A stretch of DNA of 17,973 nucleotides from NCBI GenBank assembly GCA_009774395.1, contig VSNQ01000101.1, positions 1 through 17,973 on the forward strand, written 5' to 3'. Source of the stretch: Lachnospiraceae bacterium (GTDB lineage Bacteria > Bacillota > Clostridia > Lachnospirales > Lachnospiraceae). Of the stretch, positions 7,234 to 13,976 are shown in pieces; position 1 is the stretch's first letter, and each line of letters starts with the position of its first letter. Position numbers and translations under genes: made by a program. The notes beneath the pieces are model-generated. The model did no database searches. It was not told the origin of the DNA and saw only the letters and a list, made by a program, of their open reading frames with translations.

Positions 7234-8181
7234 TTATGCACTATATCCATCAATTACCAGCTTCGCCGCGCCATAAATGCCTGCATCATTTCCTAATGTA
7301 GCCAGCTTAAACTGTGTATCCTTGCAGCCGTGGAACACATATTTGTCATAGTATTTCGATACAAAGCCACACAGAATTTCCCCTGCCTTTGACACGCCGC
7401 CGCCAAGCACAAACACTTCGGGATTTACAACAGAAGCAATCATTGCAAGCCCTTTTCCAAGATACATTCCGAAATCCTCTGCAATATCACACGCCACTTT
7501 ATCGCCTGCCTTCACAGCGTCAAATACTGCCTTTGCACTTAACCCACCTTTGCGAAGCACACTGTCTTCTGACACAGATGTCAGTTTTCTAGACGCAAGC
7601 CTTACAATACCCGTTGCTGAAGCATACTGTTCCAAACATCCATGATTGCCGCAGCCGCAGGCATCCGGCTCATCATCTACAATATGAATATGTCCAATTT
7701 CACCACCACAGCCTGTTGCACCTGTTAATATTTTACCATTAACAATAATTCCTCCGCCAACACCTGTGCCAAGCGTAGCAAGCACCATATTATGGCAGCC
7801 CTTACCACCACCGCACCACATCTCACCAAGTGCCGCTACATTTGCATCATTTCCAGCTTTTACTGGCATCTGAAGCAAACCGCCAAGCACCTCATTAATA
7901 TTCATTACCCCCCAGCCAAGATTTACTGCCTTATGCACAACACCAGCATCATCTACTGGTCCTGGAACACCAATTCCCACACCGATAACTTCCTCTTTTA
8001 CAATCGTGCGCTCCTTCATTTTATCCTGAATAGCTTCTGCAATATCTGGTAGAATCTCGCCGCCGTAATTCTCTTTACGAGTCGGAATTTCCCACTTTTC
8101 CAAAACAGTCCCTTCTGTATCAAACAATCCTATTTTAACCGTCGTTCCTCCTAAGTCAACACCAAAACAATACTTCTCCAT
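7234..8181 (-). CDS. glcK: ROK-family glucokinase
   Basis: A 315-residue ROK-family sugar kinase expected to phosphorylate glucose with ATP in the cytoplasm. The ATP-binding DLGGT lies at 9-13 and the catalytic Asp112 in GNDANV. The sugar-contacting EIGH lies at 161-164. The zinc motif CGCGNHGCLE at 175-184 gives the three ROK zinc cysteines (175, 177, 182), with His164 as fourth ligand. No N-terminal helix-turn-helix is present, so it is a kinase rather than a NagC/Xyl-type repressor. The ATG at 8181 has GGAAGGG about eight bases upstream. It sits 72 bases after hprK in the same direction, tying free-glucose phosphorylation to the HPr-kinase sensor of glycolytic flux. Fructokinase or ManNAc kinase activity cannot be excluded. 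Confidence 0.92.
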   Translation of the reverse strand: MEKYCFGVDLGGTTVKIGLFDTEGTVLEKWEIPTRKENYGGEILPDIAEAIQDKMKERTIVKEEVIGVGIGVPGPVDDAGVVHKAVNLGWGVMNINEVLGGLLQMPVKAGNDANVAALGEMWCGGGKGCHNMVLATLGTGVGGGIIVNGKILTGATGCGGEIGHIHIVDDEPDACGCGNHGCLEQYASATGIVRLASRKLTSVSEDSVLRKGGLSAKAVFDAVKAGDKVACDIAEDFGMYLGKGLAMIASVVNPEVFVLGGGVSKAGEILCGFVSKYYDKYVFHGCKDTQFKLATLGNDAGIYGAAKLVIDGYSA

Positions 8182-8253
8182 TGCATTTCCCTTCCTTTCT
8201 AATTATTTGTATTTTGCCCAATTTATGTATTGTCTGAATGAAAACAACCATCT

Positions 8254-9189
8254 TTAATCCTCCTCTCGCGGATTTGTCAAAGAATTTTGCACACGCTGGT
8301 ATAATTCCTGCGCCGCATTGTATCCCATCTTCTTCTGACGGTGATTTACTGCCGCCGACTCGCAAATAATCGCGAGATTACGCCCTGGGCGAATTGGTAT
8401 ATTGTGACATACCACCTTATTACCAAGATATTCTGTATAGTTCTCCTCAAGACCAAGACGGTCATATTTTTTCTCTTTATCCCAATCCTCCAACCGAATT
8501 ACAAGATTAATATTTGTGGTATCCATAACACTAGATACACCAAACAATGTCTTTACATCAATAATTCCAATACCACGCAGTTCGATAAAATGCCGTGTAA
8601 TATCCGGCGCAGAACCAACAAGTGTTTCATCGCTGACTTTACGGATTTCCACAACATCATCCGAAACAAGCCGGTGTCCTCTTTTAATTAACTCAAGTGC
8701 CGCTTCACTCTTTCCAATTCCACTCTCGCCGGTAATCAGCACCCCCTCACCATAAACATCCACCAACACACCATGCACAGAAATACACGGCGCAAGCTTA
8801 ACATTCAGCCAGCGGATAATCTCTGCCATAAACGCCGAAGTAGGCATATCTGTCATTAACAGTGGAACATTATTTTTTACCGCGATTTCCATAAACGTTT
8901 CATCCGGCCGCAGATTCCTGCAAAATATAATACATGGCGTTTTTTCAGATACCACTCTCGGGTATACTTCATCCTTAACTTCCTGTTTCATATTTTCCAT
9001 ATAGGAATACTCCACAAATCCAATAATCTGCGTCCTCGTTTCCTCAAAATGCTCAAAATACCCTGCAAGCTGCAACGCCGGACGAATAATATCCGGTTGG
9101 TGAATTTTAATATTTGCGACATCCACCTGCGGCGTTAGATTCGTCAGCTTCAATTTCTCTATTAGAGATTCCACACTAACACTTGACAT
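8254..9189 (-). CDS. hprK: HPr kinase/phosphorylase
   Basis: A 311-residue bifunctional enzyme that phosphorylates the regulatory serine of HPr/Crh in response to ATP and fructose-1,6-bisphosphate, and dephosphorylates it when phosphate is high: the sensor of catabolite repression in Firmicutes. The N-terminal domain spans about 1-130. The catalytic domain has His139 in SVHG, Walker A GESGIGKS at 154-161, Asp177-Asp178 in the SDDVV segment, and the HprK signature RGIGIIDVKTLFG at 205-217. The start is taken as the ATG at 9189, giving the usual family length, rather than a TTG at 9213 near the leader hairpin. It is the first gene of a seven-gene operon that includes a Crh-like substrate candidate. 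Two aldolase genes for its effector sugar bisphosphate lie beyond the operon's end. Confidence 0.96.
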   Translation of the reverse strand: MSSVSVESLIEKLKLTNLTPQVDVANIKIHQPDIIRPALQLAGYFEHFEETRTQIIGFVEYSYMENMKQEVKDEVYPRVVSEKTPCIIFCRNLRPDETFMEIAVKNNVPLLMTDMPTSAFMAEIIRWLNVKLAPCISVHGVLVDVYGEGVLITGESGIGKSEAALELIKRGHRLVSDDVVEIRKVSDETLVGSAPDITRHFIELRGIGIIDVKTLFGVSSVMDTTNINLVIRLEDWDKEKKYDRLGLEENYTEYLGNKVVCHNIPIRPGRNLAIICESAAVNHRQKKMGYNAAQELYQRVQNSLTNPREED

Positions 9190-9213
9190 ATCCTTACCAT
9201 ACCTTTCTACCAA

Positions 9214-9240
9214 TTACAGTTCAGCCTTGGTGAACTGTAA
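9214..9240 (-). promoter_or_regulatory. Perfect inverted repeat in the hprK leader
   Basis: TTACAGTTCA (9214-9223) and TGAACTGTAA (9231-9240) form a perfect 10-bp dyad with a 7-base centre. It lies between the probable promoter and the hprK ribosome binding site. Read toward hprK it has no T-tract, so it is not a terminator of the upstream gene. It could be an RNA hairpin controlling translation or a repressor operator. Confidence 0.7.
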
Positions 9241-9305
9241 CTTCTGTTTTCTTCTTTGTTTTTTAATTTGTATTTTTAATAAAAGCATATTATCAATACA
9301 TTACC

Positions 9306-9336
9306 ATTATATTAACACATTCTTTGAAAGTGTAAA
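9306..9336 (-). promoter_or_regulatory. Probable promoter of the hprK operon
   Basis: Minus-strand TTTACA (9331-9336) and a perfect TATAAT (9306-9311) with a long 19-base spacer. The leader of about 110 bases would contain the inverted repeat at 9214-9240. Confidence 0.5.
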
Positions 9337-9348
9337 AGATTAATATGA

Positions 9349-10287
9349 TTACTTTTCAATTTCTATGCGAAAATAATCTCCAATTCCTGCTATAAATGAC
9401 AATACCTGCGGCTTCATAATTTGCGGGAATGTCGTCAGCACTGGCGCTGTTTCGAAACTTAATACCTTATCAAAGCCTATATTGCGCAGCCCTTTTACAA
9501 AACCGCCCCAATCCGTAGACGGCAGATTTTCACGCGTTTTGGTAAAGGTAAACGGAATTTGATGCAGGTCAGCGATTCCGTCATTATCATGAATATGCAG
9601 CACCTTCAGCCGATAATCCAACATTGTAATAAAACGTTCAAAATCAATCCCCACCAAATTGGCATGACCCGTATCAAAACAGAAGCCCAATACCTCTCCA
9701 TGATATTTATCATTAAATCTATCAATGCGCTCGACTGCTTTCCTTGCATCACAGCAAGGGCCCTCCACAATATGCCCGCCAATACCCTCATATAAATTTT
9801 CAATACATATCGTAATTCCCAATTCCTTTGCAATCGGTGCAAGCGAGTCCAAAAACGCTTCTGTACGCTCCCACTCCTTTCGTTCAGAACCTAGATAATA
9901 CGCAAGTTTAAAGCCATGGACTACAATATATGGGCATCCCATAAAAGCACAAATCTCCATACTTTTGGGCGCTACCACATTCCACAGGTAATCGTTCAAT
10001 TCCTTGCTTCCTTTTGGCACATAGTTTGGATAAGGCATATGCATTTGGTTTATTGTAATGCCTGCGCTCTTAGCCCCCTTTTTGTGTGGTGCAAAAAACT
10101 GTTCTAGTTCTTGCATGGTCTGATCAAAAAATGAATTTACTTCCGATTGATACAGCGCTGTATTCAAAAGATAACCATTTAAACTAAAATCCACACAAGA
10201 AAACCCTGATGCTTTTAACAGTGCATATCCGTCCTCTGGGTGATCGTCCTCTATCACATTTTTCGTCTGTACTCCAATACGCAGCAT
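9349..10287 (-). CDS. Sugar phosphate isomerase/epimerase-like TIM-barrel protein
   Basis: A 312-residue protein of the xylose-isomerase-like TIM-barrel superfamily (AP endonuclease 2 fold), which includes sugar epimerases, inosose dehydratases and endonuclease IV. Likely metal-site residues are His83 (QMHMPY), His124 (VHG), Glu163 (IENL), Asp205 and His208 (FDTGHAN), His231/His233 (HIHDND) and Glu279 (FET), so the barrel looks catalytically intact. The substrate cannot be deduced. The ATG at 10287 has GGGAGG about ten bases upstream. It has its own strong promoter and is separated from hprK by about 160 bases with another promoter, so it is probably a single-gene unit. Nothing nearby hints at a particular sugar or inositol pathway. 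Confidence 0.85.
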   Translation of the reverse strand: MLRIGVQTKNVIEDDHPEDGYALLKASGFSCVDFSLNGYLLNTALYQSEVNSFFDQTMQELEQFFAPHKKGAKSAGITINQMHMPYPNYVPKGSKELNDYLWNVVAPKSMEICAFMGCPYIVVHGFKLAYYLGSERKEWERTEAFLDSLAPIAKELGITICIENLYEGIGGHIVEGPCCDARKAVERIDRFNDKYHGEVLGFCFDTGHANLVGIDFERFITMLDYRLKVLHIHDNDGIADLHQIPFTFTKTRENLPSTDWGGFVKGLRNIGFDKVLSFETAPVLTTFPQIMKPQVLSFIAGIGDYFRIEIEK

Positions 10288-10390
10288 TTTTTATTCCTCC
10301 CTCTCTAATTCGTATAAAATTATCATATACCCATGAGCGAATTTCTATTTCAAACCAATCTGCCCAGACAATATCCTAATATATATCCCT

Positions 10391-10419
10391 ATTTTAACAC
10401 CCCTTGCAAAGTATGTAAA
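10391..10419 (-). promoter_or_regulatory. Sigma-A promoter of the TIM-barrel gene
   Basis: Minus-strand TTTACA (10414-10419), 17-base spacer, TAAAAT (10391-10396). It predicts a leader of about 100 bases. With the spoVAD terminator it accounts for most of the 323-base gene-free stretch 10288-10610; I see nothing else there. Confidence 0.75.
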
Positions 10420-10510
10420 GAATTGAAATACAACCAAACACAATCCATTAAAGAAGATTTATCTTTCCGTGCGCAATCGAATATAGAAAATTTATTTTTT
10501 CTTGCACATC

Positions 10511-10547
10511 AAAAACCGCAGGCAAAATCCTTTATTCTACCCACGGT
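10511..10547 (-). terminator. Terminator of spoVAD
   Basis: On the minus strand ACCGTGGG (10540-10547) pairs with CCTGCGGT (10515-10522), with two G-U pairs and further A-T/G-U pairs inside, followed by TTTTT. It lies about 65 bases after the spoVAD stop. Confidence 0.7.
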
Positions 10548-10610
10548 CTTCCATATTTTATGCAAACATATTTTCTATTATTTAATCCAAATCTGCCTTA
10601 TCTAACCCCT

Positions 10611-11672
10611 TTAAACCGTTTCGATTACAACCCCATGTGCAATCCCCGGCACATTCTGTCCCTCATTAAATGATGTCTTATTTAACAGTGCTCCGGTTGG
10701 AACAAACAAGATTCGCCTCCATTCACCCTGTGCCATCTTTTTTAATATATGCGCCGAAAGCACCACTGCTGAACAGCCACAGCCGCTTCCTCCCGCATGA
10801 ACATCCTGTTTCTCTAAATCATAAATAATCATCCCACAGTCATAATGTTTCCCACGGATATCTATATTTTCTTCCTCCAAAAGCGTATAGAGCGCCTCGC
10901 TTCCCACATTACCCAAATCACCAGTAAAAATCGCATCATAATCCTTTGCTGTTCTGCCAAAATCCTTTAAATTCGTTGAAATTGTCCAAGCTGCTGCTGG
11001 TGCCATTGCACAACCCATATTAAAGGAATCCTTAATCCCAAAATCCTCAATTTTTCCAATTGTAACACCTGTTATTCCGATTTTGCAGCGAAAAGTGTTC
11101 TTAGCTGCCTTTTGCATATTGCTGCTTGCTTCCTCGCTTTGCAGCAAGAATCCTGCGCTTCCTGTAACAGTCCATGATGCATACAGCGGCCGTTGTCCGC
11201 CATACTCCAATGGATAACGAAACTCCTTCTGCGCACTTGCAAAATGACTGGATGTAAGACTCATTACCGTATCCGCATACCCTGCTGCCACTGCCATTGA
11301 ACCCATACAAAGCGACTCTCCGCAAGTCGAACACGCACCATAGAGTCCCACAAACGGGATATTATAATCCAACACACCAAAAGAGCTCGCAATTGTCTGC
11401 CCCAGCAAATCACCCGCAAACAAGAACCGCACATCCTTTGCCTTTAATCCTGTTTTTTCTAATGTTAACGCGATCGCCTCTTTTTGTAAAGCACTTTCTG
11501 CTTTCTCCCAGGAATCTTCGCCAAACATATCATTTTTATCGTCACTTACCTTGTCAAAACAGCCGGCAAGCGGTCCCTCGTTTTCCATCTGCCCTACAAT
11601 ATTACCGCTTCCCATTATAAAAACTGGCTTTTCATAGCCTATACTTGATTTCCCCAATGCCTGATTGCCCAC
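10611..11672 (-). CDS. spoVAD: Stage V sporulation protein AD
   Basis: A 353-residue SpoVAD homologue. In Bacillus SpoVAD has a thiolase-like fold, binds dipicolinic acid and helps move it across the inner spore membrane. Family landmarks are GLYGACST at 109-116 (Cys114 at the thiolase nucleophile position), the SSHFASAQKEFRYPLEYGGQ stretch at 141-160, and GGSGCGC at 294-300. It is slightly longer than the Bacillus protein. The start is GTG at 11672 with GGGAGG seven bases upstream. It is unusual in standing alone: spoVAC and spoVAE are not adjacent. It has its own terminator, and another terminator separates it from the acyl-ligase operon. No convincing sigma-F or sigma-G promoter was found. 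A recruited role as a thiolase-fold enzyme cannot be excluded but is speculative. Confidence 0.9.
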   Translation of the reverse strand: MGNQALGKSSIGYEKPVFIMGSGNIVGQMENEGPLAGCFDKVSDDKNDMFGEDSWEKAESALQKEAIALTLEKTGLKAKDVRFLFAGDLLGQTIASSFGVLDYNIPFVGLYGACSTCGESLCMGSMAVAAGYADTVMSLTSSHFASAQKEFRYPLEYGGQRPLYASWTVTGSAGFLLQSEEASSNMQKAAKNTFRCKIGITGVTIGKIEDFGIKDSFNMGCAMAPAAAWTISTNLKDFGRTAKDYDAIFTGDLGNVGSEALYTLLEEENIDIRGKHYDCGMIIYDLEKQDVHAGGSGCGCSAVVLSAHILKKMAQGEWRRILFVPTGALLNKTSFNEGQNVPGIAHGVVIETV

Positions 11673-11837
11673 GCCAAAACCTCCCTGTTATAATATAACC
11701 GAAACACCTTCCATATAAACAGAAAAATCCATGCTACCTATATGATTTTCTTCTATTTTGCCCATATCAAAAAAAATTATTCCTTTATGGAAAATGAAAG
11801 ACATTACAGAATATCGAATAGGAAAATGACCTTCTCT

Positions 11838-11950
11838 CCTACTCGCCGCGTGACCCGTGCGTCGCCGACATAACATATTTTCTCTGCACGGGTCTATGCA
11901 TAAAAAAACGAGCAGAAAAAATCTCTTTCTCCCACTCGTTGCATAGATCC
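11838..11950 (-). repeat. Terminator-linked structured repeat, copy 2
   Basis: It matches copy 1 at 11838-11860 (to 763-785) and 11903-11919 (to 842-858), in the same orientation relative to the upstream gene. Its inner hairpin is a perfect 9-bp stem, GACCCGTGC (11852-11860) with GCACGGGTC (11886-11894). An outer stem GGGTCTATGCA (11890-11900) with TGCATAGATCC (11940-11950), one G-T mismatch, encloses the terminator. It fills much of the 330-base gap 11673-12002; the rest holds only the spoVAD leader. Confidence 0.7.
11902..11940 (-). terminator. Terminator of the acyl-ligase operon
   Basis: On the minus strand AACGAG (11935-11940) pairs with CTCGTT (11907-11912), with an inner AGAAA/TTTCT pairing, followed by a run of T (11902-11908). 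It lies about 60 bases after the ligase stop. Confidence 0.82.
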
Positions 11951-12002
11951 GCTTCTATTTTATTGATATTATGCCTTTAAACCTGCAAACGCACTATCAA
12001 AT

Positions 12003-13541
12003 CTAAAACCGCTTAATTTTCTTCGTTGTATTCTTCTCAAACTCAACGTCACGCACCTTTAACCGCACTACACGCTTATATAATGGTGCTCCTTGGTTAT
12101 ATGCGTCAATTAGTTTCTGCAGTTCCGCCTGCATATCCTTAATCTTTTTCTTTGCCGCATATTCAAGATCAGGGAATATCTCTGCCTCAATAACGCCCTC
12201 GCTCTCACGTACCAAAATCTCCTGTACCAGACGATTCTCTCCAAGTTTATTCTCAATTTCTTCCGGTGATACATTCTCACCATTCGGCGTAATAATTAAG
12301 TTCTTTTTACGCCCTGTCAAGAATATAAAGCCATCCTCATCTACATAGCCCAAATCGCCTGTGCGCAGCCAGCCATCCACCAATGTTTCTGCTGTTTCCT
12401 CCGGCATTTTATAATAGCCCTGCATTACACTGGAACCCTTTACCCATATTTCCTCGTCAATAACTTTCGCCTCGCAGTTAGGCATTAATTTGCCGACTGA
12501 TCCCGGCTTGCTGTTCCAGCTTAAATTCGTACTAATTACAGGCGAACACTCGGTCATACCATAACCTTGCAGAATTTCAATTCCGTACTTTTTAAACATA
12601 TCCAAATATGCTGGATTTAAGTATGCGCCGCCGCTGCAAATTGTGTGAAACTGCTTCCCAAACACTTTCGCCTTAACCATTGCCGCCGGTATTAAAGACG
12701 CCTTCTCCAGCTTCTTTGCAATTGTTTCAATCATCAACGGCACCATTAAAATCATATTCGGCTCAAAAAGCTTAATATTGTCAGCAACACGCAGCAGAGA
12801 ATCGTTAATGCAGATTGTGCTGCCGATAGAAAGTCCCTTTAAAATATCCATACTTAGGCAGTACGCATGATGTATTGGAAGTACAGACATTACCACCATC
12901 CCCGGCTCATACCGCATATCTAGGCAGGTGGCGTTCTCCGCCTGATTTCTATGTGTCAGCATAACACCTTTGCTCTTTCCAGTTGTTCCAGAAGTAAACA
13001 TAATGGTAGAAAGCTGCTCTGGCTGTGGTTCATAGTCAAATCCCGGCTTTTGTTCACGAATTAAATTCCAAAGGAAAAGAGCTTCCTCATTTCCCGCCTC
13101 GTCGCCCATACAGATAATATGCTTCAGTTGTCCGCACCGTTCCGCTGCCATAGCAGCCACATTTTCTTTGCTTTCATCATATACAAGCGTTGTTACGTCT
13201 GCTCGGTCAATTAACTCACATAAATCCTCTGCTGGGAGCAGCGCATCCAACGGCACAGCCACGCTGCCGCTATTTACAATCCCGAAGAAGGAAACAATCC
13301 ACGAATAAGAAGTAGTGCCGATAATTGCAATATGCTTCCCTTGCTCGCCAAGTGCCGCCAATGCTGCGGAAAAACACTCACTATCATTCTTTAATTCTGT
13401 GTATGTTTTCCCAGCTACTTTCACCGCTTTTTTTCCGCTGCCATCATCGCTCTTTACCTTAAAGCGAATTGCGTCACGGGAACTAAACTCTTTTTCTGCC
13501 GCCACTAACAATTCTCTAATGGTGCTATGCAATTCATTCAT
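12003..13541 (-). CDS. Acyl-AMP ligase (acyl-CoA/acyl-ACP synthetase family)
   Basis: A 512-residue adenylate-forming enzyme, expected to activate a carboxylic acid with ATP and pass it to CoA or a carrier protein. Core motifs are the P-loop TSGTTGKSKG at 183-192, GYGMTE at 326-331, the TGD at 394-396 in the DGWLRTGDLGYV segment and the hinge RKKNLI at 411-416. The terminal motif, normally PxTxxGK, reads KNTTKKIKR at 503-511: the glycine is replaced by Lys507 and the catalytic lysine is probably Lys508. Overall it looks more like long-chain acyl-CoA synthetases than like amino-acid adenylation domains. DltA-like D-alanine activation seems less likely but is not excluded. It is the last gene of the SCP2-hydrolase-condensation-ACP set, 163 bases after the ACP, and the ACP is its likely acceptor. 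Confidence 0.9.
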   Translation of the reverse strand: MNELHSTIRELLVAAEKEFSSRDAIRFKVKSDDGSGKKAVKVAGKTYTELKNDSECFSAALAALGEQGKHIAIIGTTSYSWIVSFFGIVNSGSVAVPLDALLPAEDLCELIDRADVTTLVYDESKENVAAMAAERCGQLKHIICMGDEAGNEEALFLWNLIREQKPGFDYEPQPEQLSTIMFTSGTTGKSKGVMLTHRNQAENATCLDMRYEPGMVVMSVLPIHHAYCLSMDILKGLSIGSTICINDSLLRVADNIKLFEPNMILMVPLMIETIAKKLEKASLIPAAMVKAKVFGKQFHTICSGGAYLNPAYLDMFKKYGIEILQGYGMTECSPVISTNLSWNSKPGSVGKLMPNCEAKVIDEEIWVKGSSVMQGYYKMPEETAETLVDGWLRTGDLGYVDEDGFIFLTGRKKNLIITPNGENVSPEEIENKLGENRLVQEILVRESEGVIEAEIFPDLEYAAKKKIKDMQAELQKLIDAYNQGAPLYKRVVRLKVRDVEFEKNTTKKIKRF

Positions 13542-13704
13542 ATCCTTACCCTGCCCTTTCTGAATATCGTATTGTTTGCAAAAAGCTGCCAGAAATAATA
13601 TAATACGCCCAATATATTGCTTAAATTACTTGCATAATCAGCAGTATATTGTGAGCAAACTGCATATTCCGACAGCCCCTGATTTACCATATATGATTTA
13701 CTAT

Positions 13705-13932
13705 TTATTTAGAAATTCTCTCTAAATAATCCACTGCTTCCTGCACTGTGCGGATATTTGCTGCTTCCTCCTGATCAATTTCAACGTTCAGCTCATCCTC
13801 AACTTCGCCCAGCATACTCATAAAGTCAAAAGAACTAAATCCCAAATCCTCCATAAATCTGGACTCCGGCTTAATATCCTCTTTTTTGACCTCTACATAA
13901 TTTACAATAATATCTGCCACTTTATCAAACAT
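13705..13932 (-). CDS. Acyl carrier protein
   Basis: A 75-residue acidic carrier protein with the four-helix ACP pattern. The phosphopantetheine site is the Ser34 of LGFSSFDFM (30-38), in place of the common LGADSLDTV. The unusual Phe-Ser-Ser-Phe setting separates it from the usual fatty-acid AcpP and suggests a dedicated pathway carrier. The ATG at 13932 is chosen because AGGAG lies six bases upstream; a TTG at 13938 would leave no spacing. It lies 44 bases after the condensation-domain gene and before the acyl-AMP ligase, so it probably carries the acid activated by that ligase and presents it to the condensation protein. No phosphopantetheinyl transferase is in the window, so activation must come from elsewhere. 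Confidence 0.9.
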   Translation of the reverse strand: MFDKVADIIVNYVEVKKEDIKPESRFMEDLGFSSFDFMSMLGEVEDELNVEIDQEEAANIRTVQEAVDYLERISK

Positions 13933-13976
13933 CGCCAACTCCTGCCTTTCTTTTCATATCCCACACCAAGCACATT

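Noticed and set aside
10333..10605. 90-residue plus-strand ORF in the gap between the TIM-barrel gene and spoVAD
   Set aside because: It runs through a good minus-strand promoter and a terminator hairpin, has no clear ribosome binding site and no recognisable protein character.
11681..11720. Sigma-A promoter with TATATT right before spoVAD
   Set aside because: Transcription would begin at the ribosome binding site itself, leaving no usable leader.
11688..11876. 62-residue minus-strand ORF before spoVAD, with a 25-residue ATG-started end (MGKIEENHIGSMDF...)
   Set aside because: Its first part lies in the structured repeat. The 25-residue end looks somewhat peptide-like but its nearest AAGGA is about 15 bases away and I know no matching leader peptide. 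Kept only as a possibility.
12003..13932. Ligase and ACP as DltA and DltC of teichoic acid D-alanylation
   Set aside because: Sizes fit, but there is no dltB or dltD. The ligase resembles acyl-CoA synthetases, and the neighbours are condensation-domain, hydrolase and SCP2 genes.
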